Assembly (NCBI GenBank): GCA_028564925.1
Contig: CM053030.1
Location: 3,346,647 to 3,410,646, forward strand
Length of the DNA stretch: 64,000 nucleotides
From: Lithobates sylvaticus
Lineage: Eukaryota > Chordata > Amphibia > Anura > Ranidae
Direction of reading: 5' to 3'
Part shown: piece after piece, positions 47,001 through 61,092 of the stretch
How the letters are laid out: each line of letters begins with the position of its first letter
How positions within the stretch are numbered: the first letter of the stretch is position 1
The notes under the pieces: generated by a model
Told to the model about the DNA's origin: nothing
Seen by the model: only the letters and a program-made list of their open reading frames with translations
The model's database searches: none
Translations under genes and position numbers: made by a program

Positions 47001-50000
47001 GTATATATAGAATATATAATACATACGTGTGTTCGGTCTGTATATATAGAATATATAATACATACGTGTGTCTGGTCTGTATATAGAATATATAATACAT
47101 ACGTGTGTCCGGTCTGTATATATAGAATATATAATACATACGTGTGTCCGGTCTGTATATATAGAATATATAATACATACGTGTGTCCGGTCTGTATATA
47201 GAATATATAATACATACGTGTGTCCGGTCTGTATATATAGAATATATAATACATACGTGTGTCCGGTCTGTATATATAGAATATCTAATACATACGTGTG
47301 TCTGGTCTGTATATAGAATATCTAATACATACGTGTGTCTGGTCTGTATATAGAATATATAATACATACGTGTGTCCGGTCTGTATATATAGAATATCTA
47401 ATACATACGTGTGTCCGGTCTGTATATATAGAATATATAATACATACGTGTATCCGGTCTGTATATATAGAATATCTAATACATACGTGCGTCCGGTCTG
47501 TATATAGAATATATAATACATACGTGTGTCCGGTCTGTATATAGAATATCTAATACATACGTGTGTCCGGTCTGTATATAGAATATATAATACATACGTG
47601 TGTCTGGTCTGTATATAGAATATCTAATACATACGTGTGTCTGGTCTGTATATAGAATATATAATACATACGTGTGTCCGGTCTGTATATATAGAATATA
47701 TAATACATACGTGTGTCCGGTCTGTATATATAGAATATATAATACATACGTGTGTTCGGTCTGTATATATAGAATATATAATACATACGTGTGTCCGGTC
47801 TGTATATATAGAATATATAATACATACGTGTGTCCGGTCTGTATATATAGAATATATAATACATACGTGTGTCCGGTCTGTATATAGAATATATAATACA
47901 TACGTGTGTCCGGTCTGTATATAGAATATATAATACATACGTGTGTCCGGTCTGTATATATAGAATATATAATACATACGTGTGTCTGGTCTGTATATAG
48001 AATATATAATACATACGTGTGTCCGGTCTGTATATAGAATATATAATACATACGTGTGTCCGGTCTGTATATAGAATATATAATACATACGTGTGTCTGG
48101 TCTGTATATAGAATATATAATACATACGTGTGTCTGGTCTGTATATATAGAATATATAATACATACGTGTGTCTGGTCTGTATATAGAATATATAATACA
48201 TACGTGTGTCCGGTCTGTATATATAGAATATATAATACATACGTGTGTCTGGTCTGTATATAGAATATATAATACATACGTGTGTCTGGTCTGTATATAG
48301 AATATATAATACATACGTGTGTCTGGTCTGTATATAGAATATATAATACATACGTGTGTCCGGTCTGTATATATAGAATATATAATACATACGTGTGTCC
48401 GGTCTGTATATAGAATATATAATACATACGTGTGTCTGGTCTGTATATAGAATATATAATACATACGTGTGTCCGGTCTGTATATATAGAATATATAATA
48501 CATACGTGTGCCCGGGCTGTATATAGAATATATAATACATACGTGTGTCCGGTCTGTATATAGAATATATAATACATACGTGTGTCCGGTCTGTATATAT
48601 AGAATATATAATACATACGTGTGTCCGGTCTGTATATAGAATATATAATACATACGTGTGTCTGGTCTGTATATAGAATATATAATACATACGTGTGTCT
48701 GGTCTGTATATAGAATATATAATACATACGTGTGTCTGGTCTGTATATAGAATATATAATACATACGTGTGTCCGGTCTGTATATATAGAATATATAATA
48801 CATACGTGTGCCCGGTCTGTATATAGAATATATAATACATACGTGTGTCCGGTCTGTATATAGAATATATAATACGTACGTGTGTCCGGTCTGTATATAG
48901 AATATATAATACATACGTGTGTCTGGTCTGTATATAGAATATATAATACATACGTGTGTCCGGTCTGTATATAGAATATATAATACATACGTGTGTCCGG
49001 TCTGTATATATAGAATATATAATACATACGTGTGTCCGGTCTGTATATATAGAATATATAATACATACGTGTGTCCGGTCTGTATATAGAATATATAATA
49101 CATACGTGTGTCTGGTCTGTATATAGAATATATAATACATACGTGTGTCTGGTCTGTATATAGAATATATAATACATACGTGTGTCTGGTCTGTATATAT
49201 AGAATATATAATACATACGTGTGTCTGGTCTGTATATAGAATATATAATACATACGTGTGTCTGGTCTGTATATAGAATATATAATACATACGTGTGTCT
49301 GGTCTGTATATAGAATATATAATACATACGTGTGTCCGGTCTGTATATAGAATATATAATACATACGTGTGTCTGGTCTGTATATAGAATATATAATACA
49401 TATGTGTGTCCGGTCTGTATATAGAATATATAATACATACGTGTGTCCGGTCTGTATATAGAATATATAATACATACGTGTGTCCGGTCTGTATATAGAA
49501 TATATAATACGTACGTGTGTCTGGTCTGTATATAGAATATATAATACATACGTGTGTCTGGTCTGTATATAGAATATATAATACATACGTGTGTCTGGTC
49601 TGTATATAGAATATATAATACATACGTGTGTCTGGTCTGTATATAGAATATATAATACATACGTGTGTCTGGTCTGTGTATAGAATATATAATACATACG
49701 TGTGTCTGGTCTGTATATAGAATATATAATACATACGTGTGTCCGGTCTGTATATAGAATATATAATACATACGTGTGTCTGGTCTGTATATAGAATATA
49801 TAATACATACGTGTGTCTGGTCTGTATATAGAATATATAATACATACGTGTGTCTGGTCTGTGTATAGAATATATAATACATACGTGTGTCTGGTCTGTA
49901 TATAGAATATATAATACATACGTGTGTCCGGTCTGTATATAGAATATATAATACATACGTCTGTCTGGTCTGTATATAGAGTATATAATACATACGTGTG

Positions 50001-53000
50001 TCTGGTCTGTATATATAGAATATATAATACATACGTGTGTCTGGTCTGTATATAGAATATATAATACATACGTGTGTCTGGTCTGTATATAGAATATATA
50101 ATACATACGTGTGTCCGGTCTGTATATAGAATATATAATACATACGTGTGTCCGGTCTGTATATAGAATATATAATACATACGTGTGTCTGGTCTGTATA
50201 TAGAATATATAATACATACGTGTGTCCGGTCTGTATATAGAATATATAATACATACGTGTGTCCGGTCTGTATATATAGAATATATAATACATACGTGTG
50301 TCCGGTCTGTATATATAGAATATCTAATACATACGTGTGTCTGGTCTGTATATAGAATATCTAATACATACGTGTGTCTGGTCTGTATATAGAATATATA
50401 ATACATACGTGTGTCCGGTCTGTATATATAGAATATCTAATACATACGTGTGTCTGGTCTGTATATAGAATATCTAATACATACGTGTGTCTGGTCTGTA
50501 TATAGAATATATAATACATACGTGTGTCCGGTCTGTATATAGAATATATAATACATACGTGTGTCCGGTCTGTATATATAGAATATCTAATACATACGTG
50601 TGTCCGGTCTGTATATAGAATATATAATACATACGTGTGTCTGGTCTGTATATAGAATATCTAATACATACGTGTGTCTGGTCTGTATATAGAATATCTA
50701 ATACATACGTGTGTCTGGTCTGTATATAGAATATATAATACATACGTGTGTCCGGTCTGTATATATAGAATATATAATACATACGTGTGTCCGGTCTGTA
50801 TATATAGAATATATAATACATACGTGTGTTCGGTCTGTATATATAGAATATATAATACATACGTGTGTCCGGTCTGTATATATAGAATATATAATACATA
50901 CGTGTGTCTGGTCTGTATATAGAATATCTAATACATACGTGTGTCCGGTCTGTATATATAGAATATCTAATACATACGTGTGTCCGGTCTGTATATAGAA
51001 TATATAATACATACGTGTGTCTGGTCTGTATATAGAATATCTAATACATACGTGTGTCTGGTCTGTATATAGAATATCTAATACATACGTGTGTCTGGTC
51101 TGTATATAGAATATATAATACATACGTGTGTCCGGTCTGTATATATAGAATATATAATACATACGTGTGTCCGGTCTGTATATATAGAATATTTTCTGGT
51201 TCTCCTCCTTGTTCTTTCCTGTCCTGTCTCTTTCCTTTATAATACATACGTGTGTTCGGTCTGTATATATAGAATATATAATACATACGTGTGTCCGGTC
51301 TGTATATATAGAATATATAATACATACGTGTGTCTGGTCTGTATATAGAATATCTAATACATACGTGTGTCCGGTCTGTATATATAGAATATCTAATACA
51401 TACGTGTGTCCGGTCTGTATATATAGAATATATAATACATACGTGTGTCCGGTCTGTATATATAGAATATATAATACATACGTGTGTCCGGTCTGTATAT
51501 ATAGAATATATAATACATACGTGTGTCCGGTCTGTATATATAGAATATATAATACATACGTGTGTCCGGTCTGTATATATAGAATATCTAATACATACGT
51601 GTGTCCGGTCTGTATATATAGAATATATAATACATACGTGTGTCCGGTCTGTATATATAATATATAATACATACGTGTGTCCGGTCTGTATATATAGAAT
51701 ATATAATACATACGTGTGTCCGGTCTGTATATATAGAATATATAATACATACGTGTGTCTGGTCTGTATATAGAATATATAATACATACGTGTGTCCGGT
51801 CTGTATATAGAATATATAATACATACGTGTGTCCGGTCTGTATATAGAATATATAATACATACGTGTGTCTGGTCTGTATATAGAATATATAATACATAC
51901 GTGTGTCTGGTCTGTATATAGAATATATAATACATACGTGTGTCTGGTCTGTATATAGAATATATAATACATACGTGTGTCCGGTCTGTATATAGAATAT
52001 ATAATACATACGTGTGTCCGGTCTGTATATAGAATATATAATACATACGTGTGTCCGGTCTGTATATAGAATATATAATACATACGTGTGTTCGGTATGT
52101 ATATAGAATATCTAATACATACGTGTGTCCGGTCTGTATATAGAATATATAATACATACGTGTGTCCGGTCTGTATATATAGAATATATAATACATACGT
52201 GTGTCTGGTCTGTATATAGAATATATAATACATACGTGTGTCCGGTCTGTATATAGAATATATAATACATACGTGTGTCCGGTCTGTATATAGAATATAT
52301 AATACATACGTGTGTCTGGTCTGTATATAGAATATATAATACATACGTGTGTCCGGTCTGTATATATAGAATATATAATACATACGTGTGCCCGGGCTGT
52401 ATATAGCATATATAATACATACGTGTGTCCGGTCTGTATATAGAATATATAATACATACGTGTGTCTGGTCTGTATATAGAATATATAATACATACGTGT
52501 GTCCGGTCTGTATATATAGAATATATAATACATACGTGTGCCCGGGCTGTATATAGAATATATAATACATACGTGTGTCCGGTCTGTATATAGAATATAT
52601 AATACATACGTGTGTCCGGTCTGTATATATAGAATATCTAATACATACGTGTGTCTGGTCTGTATATAGAATATATAATACATACGTGTGTCTGGTCTGT
52701 ATATAGAATATATAATACATACGTGTGTCTGGTCTGTATATAGAATATATAATACATACGTGTGTCCGGTCTGTATATATAGAATATATAATACATACGT
52801 GTGCCCGGTCTGTATATAGAATATATAATACATACGTGTGTCCGGTCTGTATATAGAATATATAATACGTACGTGTGTCCGGTCTGTATATAGAATATAT
52901 AATACATACGTGTGTCTGGTCTGTATATAGAATATATAATACATACGTGTGTCCGGTCTGTATATAGAATATATAATACATACGTGTGTCTGGTCTGTAT

Positions 53001-56000
53001 ATATAGAATATATAATACATACGTGTGTCTGGTCTGTATATAGAATATATAATACATACGTGTGTCTGGTCTGTATATAGAATATATAATACATACGTGT
53101 GTCTGGTCTGTATATAGAATATATAATACATACGTGTGTCCGGTCTGTATATAGAATATATAATACATACGTGTGTCTGGTCTGTATATAGAATATATAA
53201 TACATACGTGTGTCCGGTCTGTATATAGAATATATAATACATACGTGTGCCCGGTCTGTATATAGAATATATAATACATACGTGTGTCCGGTCTGTATAT
53301 AGAATATATAATACGTACGTGTGTCCGGTCTGTATATAGAATATATAATACATACGTGTGTCTGGTCTGTATATAGAATATATAATACATACGTGTGTCC
53401 GGTCTGTATATAGAATATATAATACATACGTGTGTCTGGTCTGTATATATAGAATATATAATACATACGTGTGTCTGGTCTGTATATAGAATATATAATA
53501 CATACGTGTGTCTGGTCTGTGTATAGAATATATAATACATACGTGTGTCCGGTCTGTATATAGAATATATAATACATACGTGTGTCTGGTCTGTATATAT
53601 AGAATATATAATACGTACGTGTGTCCGGTCTGTATATAGAATATATAATACATACGTGTGTCCGGTTTGTATATAGAATATTTAATACATACGTGTGTCC
53701 GGTCTGTATATAGAATATATAATACATACGTCTGTCTGGTCTGTATATAGAATATATAATACATACGTGTGTCCGGTCTGTATATAGAATATATAATACA
53801 TACGTGTGTCCGGTCTGTATATAGAATATATAATACATACGTGTGACCGGTCTGTATATAGAATATATAATACATACGTGTGTCTGGTCTGTATATAGAA
53901 TATATAATACATACGTCTGTCTGGTCTGTATATAGAGTATATAATACATACGTGTGTCTGGTCTGTATATATAGAATATATAATACATACGTGTGTCTGG
54001 TCTGTATATAGAATATATAATACATACGTGTGTCTGGTCTGTATATAGAATATATAATACATACGTGTGTCCGGTCTGTATATAGAATATATAATACATA
54101 CGTGTGTCTGGTCTGTATATAGAATATATAATACATACGTGTGTCTGGTCTGTATATAGAATATATAATACATACGTGTGTCCGGTCTGTATATAGAATA
54201 TATAATACATACGTGTGTCCGGTCTGTATATAGAATATATAATACATACGTGTGTCTGGTCTGTATATAGAATATATAATACATACGTGTGTCCGGTCTG
54301 TATATAGAATATATAATACATACGTGTGTCTGGTCTGTATATAGAATATATAATACATACGTGTGTCTGGTCTGTATATAGAATATATAATACATACGTG
54401 TGTCTGGTCTGTATATAGAATATATAATACATACGTGTGTCTGGTCTGTATATAGCATATATAATACATACGTGTGTCTGGTCTGTATATAGAATATATA
54501 ATACATACGTGTGTCTGGTCTGTATATAGAATATATAATACATACGTGTGTCCGGTCTGTATATAGAATATATAATACATACGTCTGTCTGGTCTGTATA
54601 TATAGAATATCTAATACATACGTGTGTCTGGTCTGTATATAGAATATATAATACATACGTGTGTCCGGTCTGTATATAGAATATATAATACATACGTGTG
54701 TCTGGTCTGTATATAGCATATATAATACATACGTGTGTCTGGTCTGTATATAGAATATATAATACATACGTGTGTCTGGTCTGTATATAGAATATATAAT
54801 ACATACGTGTGTCCGGTCTGTATATAGAATATATAATACATACGTCTGTCTGGTCTGTATATATAGAATATCTAATACATACGTGTGTCCGGTCTGTATA
54901 TAGAGTATATAATACATACGTGTGTCTGGTCTGTATATATAGAATATATAATACATACGTGTGTCCGGTCTGTATATAGCGTATATAATACATACGTGTG
55001 TCTGGTCTGTATATAGAATATATAATACATACGTGTGTCCGGTCTGTATATAGAATATATAATACATACGTGTGTCCGGTCTGTGTATATAGAATATATA
55101 ATACATACGTGTGTCCGGTCTGTATATATAGAATATCTAATACATACGTGTGTCCGGTCTGTATATAGAATATATAATACATACGTGTGTCCGGTATGTA
55201 TATAGAATATATAATACATACGTGTGTCCGGTCTGTATATAGAATATATAATACATACGTCTGTCTGGTCTGTATATAGAGTATATAATACATACGTGTG
55301 TCTGGTCTGTATATATAGAATATATAATACATACGTGTGTCTGGTCTGTATATAGAATATATAATACATACGTGTGTCTGGTCTGTATATAGAATATATA
55401 ATACATACGTGTGTCCGGTCTGTATATAGAATATATAATACATACGTGTGTCTGGTCTGTATATAGAATATATAATACATACGTGTGTCTGGTCTGTATA
55501 TAGAATATATAATACATACGTGTGTCCGGTCTGTATATAGAATATATAATACATACGTGTGTCCGGTCTGTATATAGAATATATAATACATACGTGTGTC
55601 TGGTCTGTATATAGAATATATAATACATACGTGTGTCCGGTCTGTATATAGAATATATAATACATACGTGTGTCTGGTCTGTATATAGAATATATAATAC
55701 ATACGTGTGTCTGGTCTGTATATAGAATATATAATACATACGTGTGTCCGGTCTGTATATAGAATATATAATACATACGTCTGTCTGGTCTGTATATATA
55801 GAATATCTAATACATACGTGTGTCCGGTCTGTATATAGAGTATATAATACATACGTGTGTCTGGTCTGTATATATAGAATATATAATACATACGTGTGTC
55901 CGGTCTGTATATAGCGTATATAATACATACGTGTGTCTGGTCTGTATATAGAATATATAATACATACGTGTGTCCGGTCTGTATATAGAATATATAATAC

Positions 56001-57828
56001 ATACGTGTGTCCGGTCTGTGTATATAGAATATATAATACATACGTGTGTCCGGTCTGTATATATAGAATATCTAATACATACGTGTGTCCGGTCTGTATA
56101 TAGAATATATAATACATACGTGTGTCCGGTCTGTATATAGAATATATAATACATACGCGTGTCTGGTCTGTATATATAGAATATATAATACATACGTGTG
56201 TTCGTTATGAATATAGAATATCTAATACATACGTGTGTCCGGTCTGTATATAGAATATATAATACATACGTGTGTCCGGTATGTATATAGAATATATAAT
56301 ACATACGTGTGTCTGGTCTGTATATAGAATATATAATACATACGTGTGTCCGGTCTGTATATAGAATATATAATACATACGTGTGTCCGGTATGTATATA
56401 GAATATATAATACATACGTGTGTCTGGTCTGTATATAGAATATATAATACATACGTGTGTCCGGTCTGTATATAGAATATATAATACATACGTGTGTCTG
56501 GTCTGTATATATAGAGTATATAATACATACGTGTGTCCGGTCTGTATATATAGAGTATATAATACATACGTGTGTCCGGTCTGTATATATAGAATATATA
56601 ATACATACGTGTGTCTGGTCTGTATATATAGAGTATATAATACATACGTGTGTCTGGTCTGTATATATAGAGTATATAATACATACGTGTGTCTGGTCTG
56701 TATATAGAGTATATAATACATACGTGTGTCTGGTCTGTATATAGAATATATAATACATACGTGTGTCTGGTCTGTATATAGAATATCGAATACATACGTG
56801 TGTCCGGTCTGTATATATAGAGTATATAATACATACGTGTGTCTGGCCTGTATATATATAATATCTAATACATACGTGTGTCTGGTCTGTATATAGAATA
56901 TATAATACATACGTGTGTCCGGTCTGTATATATAGAATATATAATACAGATGTGTGTCCGGTCTGTATATATAGAGTATATAATACATACGTGTGTCCGG
57001 TCTGTATATATAGAATATATAATACATACGTGTGTCTGGTCTGTATATATAGAATATCTAATACATACGTGTGTCTGGTCTGTATATAGAATATATAATA
57101 CATACGTGTGTCCGGTCTGTATATAGAATATATAATACATACGTGTGTCTGGTCTGTATATAGAATATATAATACATACGTGTGTCTGGTCTGTATATAT
57201 AGAATATCTAATACATACGTGTGTCTGGTCTGTATATAGAATATATAATACATACGTGTGTCTGGTCTGTAGAATATATAATACATACGTGTGTCCGGTC
57301 TGTATATATAGAATATCTAATACATACGTGTGTCCGGTCTGTATATATAGAATATATAATACATACGTGTGTCTGGTCTGTATATGGAATATATAATACA
57401 TACGTGTGCCCGGTTTGTATATAGAATATCTAATACATACGTGTGTCCGGTCTGTATATATAGAATATCTAATACATACGTGTGTCTGGTCTGTATATAG
57501 AATATATAATACATACGTGTGTCCGGTTTGTATATAGAATATTTAATACATACGTGTGTCCGGTCTGTATATAGAATATATAATACATACGTCTGTCTGG
57601 TCTGTATATAGAGTATATAATACATACGTGTGTCTGGTCTGTATATATAGAATATATAATACATACGTGTGTCTGGTCTGTATATAGCATATATAATACA
57701 TACGTGTGTCTGGTCTGTATATAGAATATATAATACATACGTGTGTCTGGTCTGTATATAGAATATATAATACATACGTGTGTCCGGTCTGTATATAGAA
57801 TATATAATACATACGTGTATCCGGTCTG
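38013..57828. repeat. 19.8-kb satellite, 37/39-bp unit, about 530 copies, with higher-order structure
   Basis: The unit is TATATAGAATATATAATACA followed by TACGTGTGTCCGGTCTG (37 bp). A 39-bp form has an extra TA (TATATATAG). Common variants are TCTGG for TCCGG and TCTAATAC for TATAATAC. Rare marker variants (CCCGGGCTG, AATACGTACG, CGTCTGTCTGG, AGAGTATA) recur at intervals of about 3.0-4.0 kb. For example, 40,868-41,311 equals 43,898-44,341 in sequence and unit order, so there is a second level of repetition. The outermost left unit (38,013-38,040) is diverged. Long frames (up to 1692 codons on minus) are artefacts of a stop-poor unit. Confidence 0.99.
51193..51239. other. Single 47-bp interruption in the satellite
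   Basis: Between GAATAT and ATAATACATACG lies unrelated pyrimidine-rich sequence (TTTCTGGTTCTCCTCCTTGT...). I find no second copy and no target duplication. It is the only non-satellite sequence in the array. Confidence 0.9.
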
Positions 57829-57848
57829 TGGCTCCGGTTGGGTTGCAG

Positions 57849-57985
57849 GGGGTCCGTCGGATCTCTGGAGGGTTCTTGGAATGACAGCGGAGGAGAAATA
57901 CAGGGAAGAGGAGGAGAGGCAGAGGAAGTGTGGGGCCGGCCCAGAGAGGGAAGGGGGGCCAGTTAACCCCCCAGAACCATCTCAG
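57849..57985 (+). CDS. Possible single exon of an unidentified gene
   Basis: Right after the satellite, a GGTTGGGTTGCAG acceptor-like site precedes an open frame reading GPSDLWRVLG, MTAEEKYREEEERQRKCGAG, PEREGGPVNPPEPSQ. A CAG|GTTTTG weak donor follows at 57,986. The charged, E/R-rich composition followed by a proline segment looks protein-like (a helical linker of a cytoplasmic protein), but I do not recognise the family. No neighbouring exon is visible in the window. The satellite would then lie in or beside an intron. It may be chance. Confidence 0.22.
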
Positions 57986-58275
57986 GTTTTGGCCTCCAGC
58001 AGAGGAATGGGGGGGGGGGGGATCCGAGGGGTTGGGGGGGCATCTGGGAGGAAAACATCTGCTTTGTGGATGATGACGTCATACATATTGTTTTTTTTTT
58101 TAGATAGATGGACATAGGTCTCTTTTTTTAACCAATTTGTAATAATATAATTCTATGACTTTTATATGTTTTTTGTATTTTCTGGGTAGTCCATTTTCCC
58201 TGCTGGGGGCACAGTGGGGGGGCTGCCCCCCCCAGCATCCATATGAACAAGGTCAAGACAATGTTGATCGCCTTT
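57986..58275. other. Unassigned G-rich then AT-rich sequence
   Basis: Runs of G (up to 13 at about 58,010) and T. No feature recognised. Confidence 0.4.
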
Positions 58276-58765
58276 AATGCAATTCATTTAGTTACAAATT
58301 CGTTTTTTCAACAAAATTTGAAAATATTCGAATTAACGAAAAACAAGTTTTTTTTCCGAAAACGAAAATTGGAAATTTGAAAAAACCCAAAAATGCAAAT
58401 ATTCGGAAATTTGAAAATCCGAAAATAAGAACGAAAATTCAAAAAGAAAGGAAATACGAAAATAAGGAACCAAAATCCGATAATTCGAATAGCCGAAAAT
58501 GTGAAAATCGGAAATAATTAACTAACAAATAATAACCATTACTATTAAATTATCGGTAAATTTGGAAATTCGTATTTTCCGAAATTCGGAAATTTCGGAA
58601 ATTGAAAAATTCCAAAATTTCGGAAATTAAAAAATACGAAAATTCGGAAATTGAAAAATTAGAAAATTCGGAAATTTCGGAAATTGAAAAATTAGAAAAT
58701 TCGGAAATTTCTGAATTAACGAATTTGTCAAAATTCGAATTCGGAACTAAACGAATTGCACATGT
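58276..58765. mobile_element. AATTCG-rich MITE-like element
   Basis: The ends TGCAATTCATTTAGTT and AACTAAACGAATTGCA are inverted. The interior is a low-complexity mix of GAAATTCGG, GAAAATTCG and AATTCGAA words on an A-rich strand. It lies at the 3' end of the L1 remnant. Confidence 0.6.
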
Positions 58766-58984
58766 CTATCTGGTACCGCGAGGCCCCCGTTTTGTTTTGG
58801 AAGTCACATTTGAGTTTGGCTTAACCCGGGCTTTTTTTTTTTTTTGAGCCCAGATAAAGCGGGTAAAGAGGTAGGTATTGTACTTGTTTGAAGAAAGAGG
58901 TAGGTATCCGTATGGGAAGGCTTGAAATAGGTTAAGGAATTTGGGGAGGATACACATTTTTACCAGGTTACATCTGCCAAACCA
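58766..58984 (-). mobile_element. L1 ORF2 remnant, segment 4 (after RT)
   Basis: The minus strand encodes WFGRCNLVKMCILPKFLNLF followed by QAFPYGYLP and FTRFIWAQKKKARVK, the conserved region after the reverse transcriptase in L1 ORF2 (I..PK.LYLFQ..P, F.W). A 13-base A run breaks the conserved sequence after FIWAQ. It is the 3'-most visible piece of the interrupted L1 at 58.8-62.9 kb. Confidence 0.85.
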
Positions 58985-59296
58985 GGAGTGCCAATTTCCT
59001 AATAGGGAAATTCGTTTCGTTCCGAATTAGTTTTTTAACGAATTTCGACAAATTCGTTAATTCCGAAATTTCCGAATTTCCTAATTTTTCAATTTCCAAA
59101 TTTCCGAAACTTCCGAATTACGAATTTCCGAATTTTCGGATTTACGAATTTTTGAATTTTCAGATTTACGAATTTCGGATTTTCGGATTTCGGAATTCCG
59201 AATTTTCGGATTTTTGTAATTCGAAAATTTGAAAATCTGAAAATTCGAAAAATCTGAAAAAAAGAAAGAAAATCAGTTTAATTTGAAATAATAATG
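58985..59296. mobile_element. AATTCG-rich insertion in L1
   Basis: The same word family as at 58,276-58,765 but in the opposite orientation (TTCGTTCCGAATTAG, TTAATTCCGAAATTTCCG). The terminal repeats are not clear. Confidence 0.55.
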
Positions 59297-59621
59297 AACT
59301 ATTAAATTGGTGGGAAGTTAAGAGCATATGTGCGCGTTGTGTCAGATGGGATATATGTTCCTAAATATTTAAGAGCCAAATTCGTCCATTTAAAATGAAA
59401 GTTTGACGGAATGGTTAGTATGGAGTGGGGGGGAGGGGGCACCTATAGCTTCCGACTCCATATGTGTCGAATTCCTTCAGGAGGTAAGGGAAGGGAAAGA
59501 GATTGTGGGGTTCATCAGGGAAAATAGTAAATCATCTGCATAAGCAGATACTTTACACTGAGAGTCTCCAACTAAAAGTCCCTGTATGTTTGGGTTCAGT
59601 CTTATTTTGCATAAGAACGGC
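59297..59621 (-). mobile_element. L1 ORF2 remnant, segment 3 (RT palm with YADD)
   Basis: The minus strand reads FLCKIRLNPNIQGLLVGDSQ, CKVSAYADDLLFSLMNP and later NFHFKWTNLALKYLGTYIPS. YADD (59,531-59,542) is the catalytic motif of L1 reverse transcriptase. It follows directly from segment 2 once the hAT at 59,622-61,092 is removed. At least one frame change separates the YADD part from the FKW part. Confidence 0.9.
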
Positions 59622-61092
59622 CAGGGCCGTCTTTAAGGCAGGGCAAAAGGGGCAGCTGCCCTGGGCCCTAAAAAAAAAAAAAAAAAAAAACAAAGGGGCA
59701 GCTGCCCTGGGCCCTGTCATTGTTGTGGGGCCCAAAGCAGATGTCTCATACTTGCCAACTATCCTGGTTTAAATTCCCTCACCCTTCAAGGTTTTTAGTC
59801 TCGTGCCATGTCCCAATATCTGAGTGTGAAGTGCTGCTACTAATGCTGCCCAGCTCTGCCCTATTGTTGTGTACAGGTGACTCACCTGTGTTTACATGTA
59901 AATTACTGGCATTCATATGTAAATAGCATTGGCCGGCAACATTGATATGTATATCATGCCCCCCTGAGGTCATATCCACAGTAATCTCTAGCAACCAATC
60001 AACCAGCAGAAATCATGTGCTGTAACCTCTAACAACTAAATCAGTGAGCCGTAATGTGTGCTGTAATCTCAAGCAACCAGTCAGTGAGCGGTAATGATAC
60101 ACTGTAATCTCAAGCAACAAGTCAGTGAGCGGTAATGATACACTGTAATCTCAAGCAACCAGTCAGTGATGGGTAATAATACACTGTAACCTCAAGCAAC
60201 CAGTCAGTGGGCGGTAATGATACACTGTAACCTCAAGCAACCAGTCAGTGAGCGGTAATTATACACGGTAACCTCAAGCAACCAGACAGTGAGCGGTAAT
60301 GATACACTGTAACCTCAAGCAACCAGTCAGTGGGCGGTAATGATACACTGTAATCTCAAGCAACCAGTCAGTGAGCGGTAATGATACACTGTAACCTCAA
60401 GCCACCAGTCAGTGAGCGGTAATGATACACTGTAACCTCTAGCAACCAGTCAGTGAGCTGTAATGATACACTGTAACCTCTAGCAACCAGTCAGTGAGCT
60501 GTAATGATACACTGTAACCTCAAGCAACCAGTCAGTGAGCGGTAATGCTACACTGTAACCTCAAGCAACCAGTCAGTGAGCGGTAATGATACACTGTAAC
60601 CTCAAGCAACCAGTCAGTGAGCGGTAATGATACACTGTAACCTCAAGCAACCAGTCAGTGAGCGGTAATGCTACACTGTAACCTCAAGCAACCAGTCAGT
60701 GAGCGGTAATGATACACTGTAACCTCAAGCAACCAGTCAGTGAGCGGTAATGCTACACTGTAACCTCAAGCAACCAGTCAGTGAGCGGTAATGATACACT
60801 GTAACCTCTAGCAACCAGTCAGTGAGCGGTAATGATACACTGTAACCTCAAGCAACCAGTCAGTGGGCGGTAATGATACACTGTAACCTCAAGCAACCAG
60901 TCAGTGGGTGGTAATGATACACTGTAACCTCTGGCAACCAATCGCAATCGCTGCCTGATCTGATTCAGTAAACTGATTTTGAGTCTAGCTGCTATTTATT
61001 GTAAGTCTCAGAGCAGGTGGAGAGAGAAACTGCATGGGGGGGGGGGGAGAAAAGTTTTGCCCAGGGTCCAATCAATATTATAGACAGCCCTG
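59622..61092. mobile_element. hAT-type element inserted in L1, carrying a 41-bp array
   Basis: The ends are CAGGGCCGTCTTTAAGGCAG and TAGACAGCCCTG, flanked by AGAACGGC (59,614-59,621) and AGAACGGT (61,093-61,100). The left end has a duplicated GGGGCAGCTGCCCTGGGCCC around poly(A). It has no transposase. Confidence 0.9.
59985..60945. repeat. 41-bp minisatellite, about 23 copies, inside hAT
   Basis: The unit is AGCAACCAGTCAGTGAGCGG followed by TAATGATACACTGTAACCTCA (41 bp). Units at the left edge are most diverged. GTGGGCGG, AATGCTACAC and CTCTAGC variants alternate. Confidence 0.96.

Noticed and set aside
37940-57775. Minus-strand frames up to 1692 codons rich in YYIFYIQTGHTYV
   Set aside because: Translation of the 37/39-bp satellite. 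The frame shifts with the 37 and 39-bp units and the same words appear in all frames.
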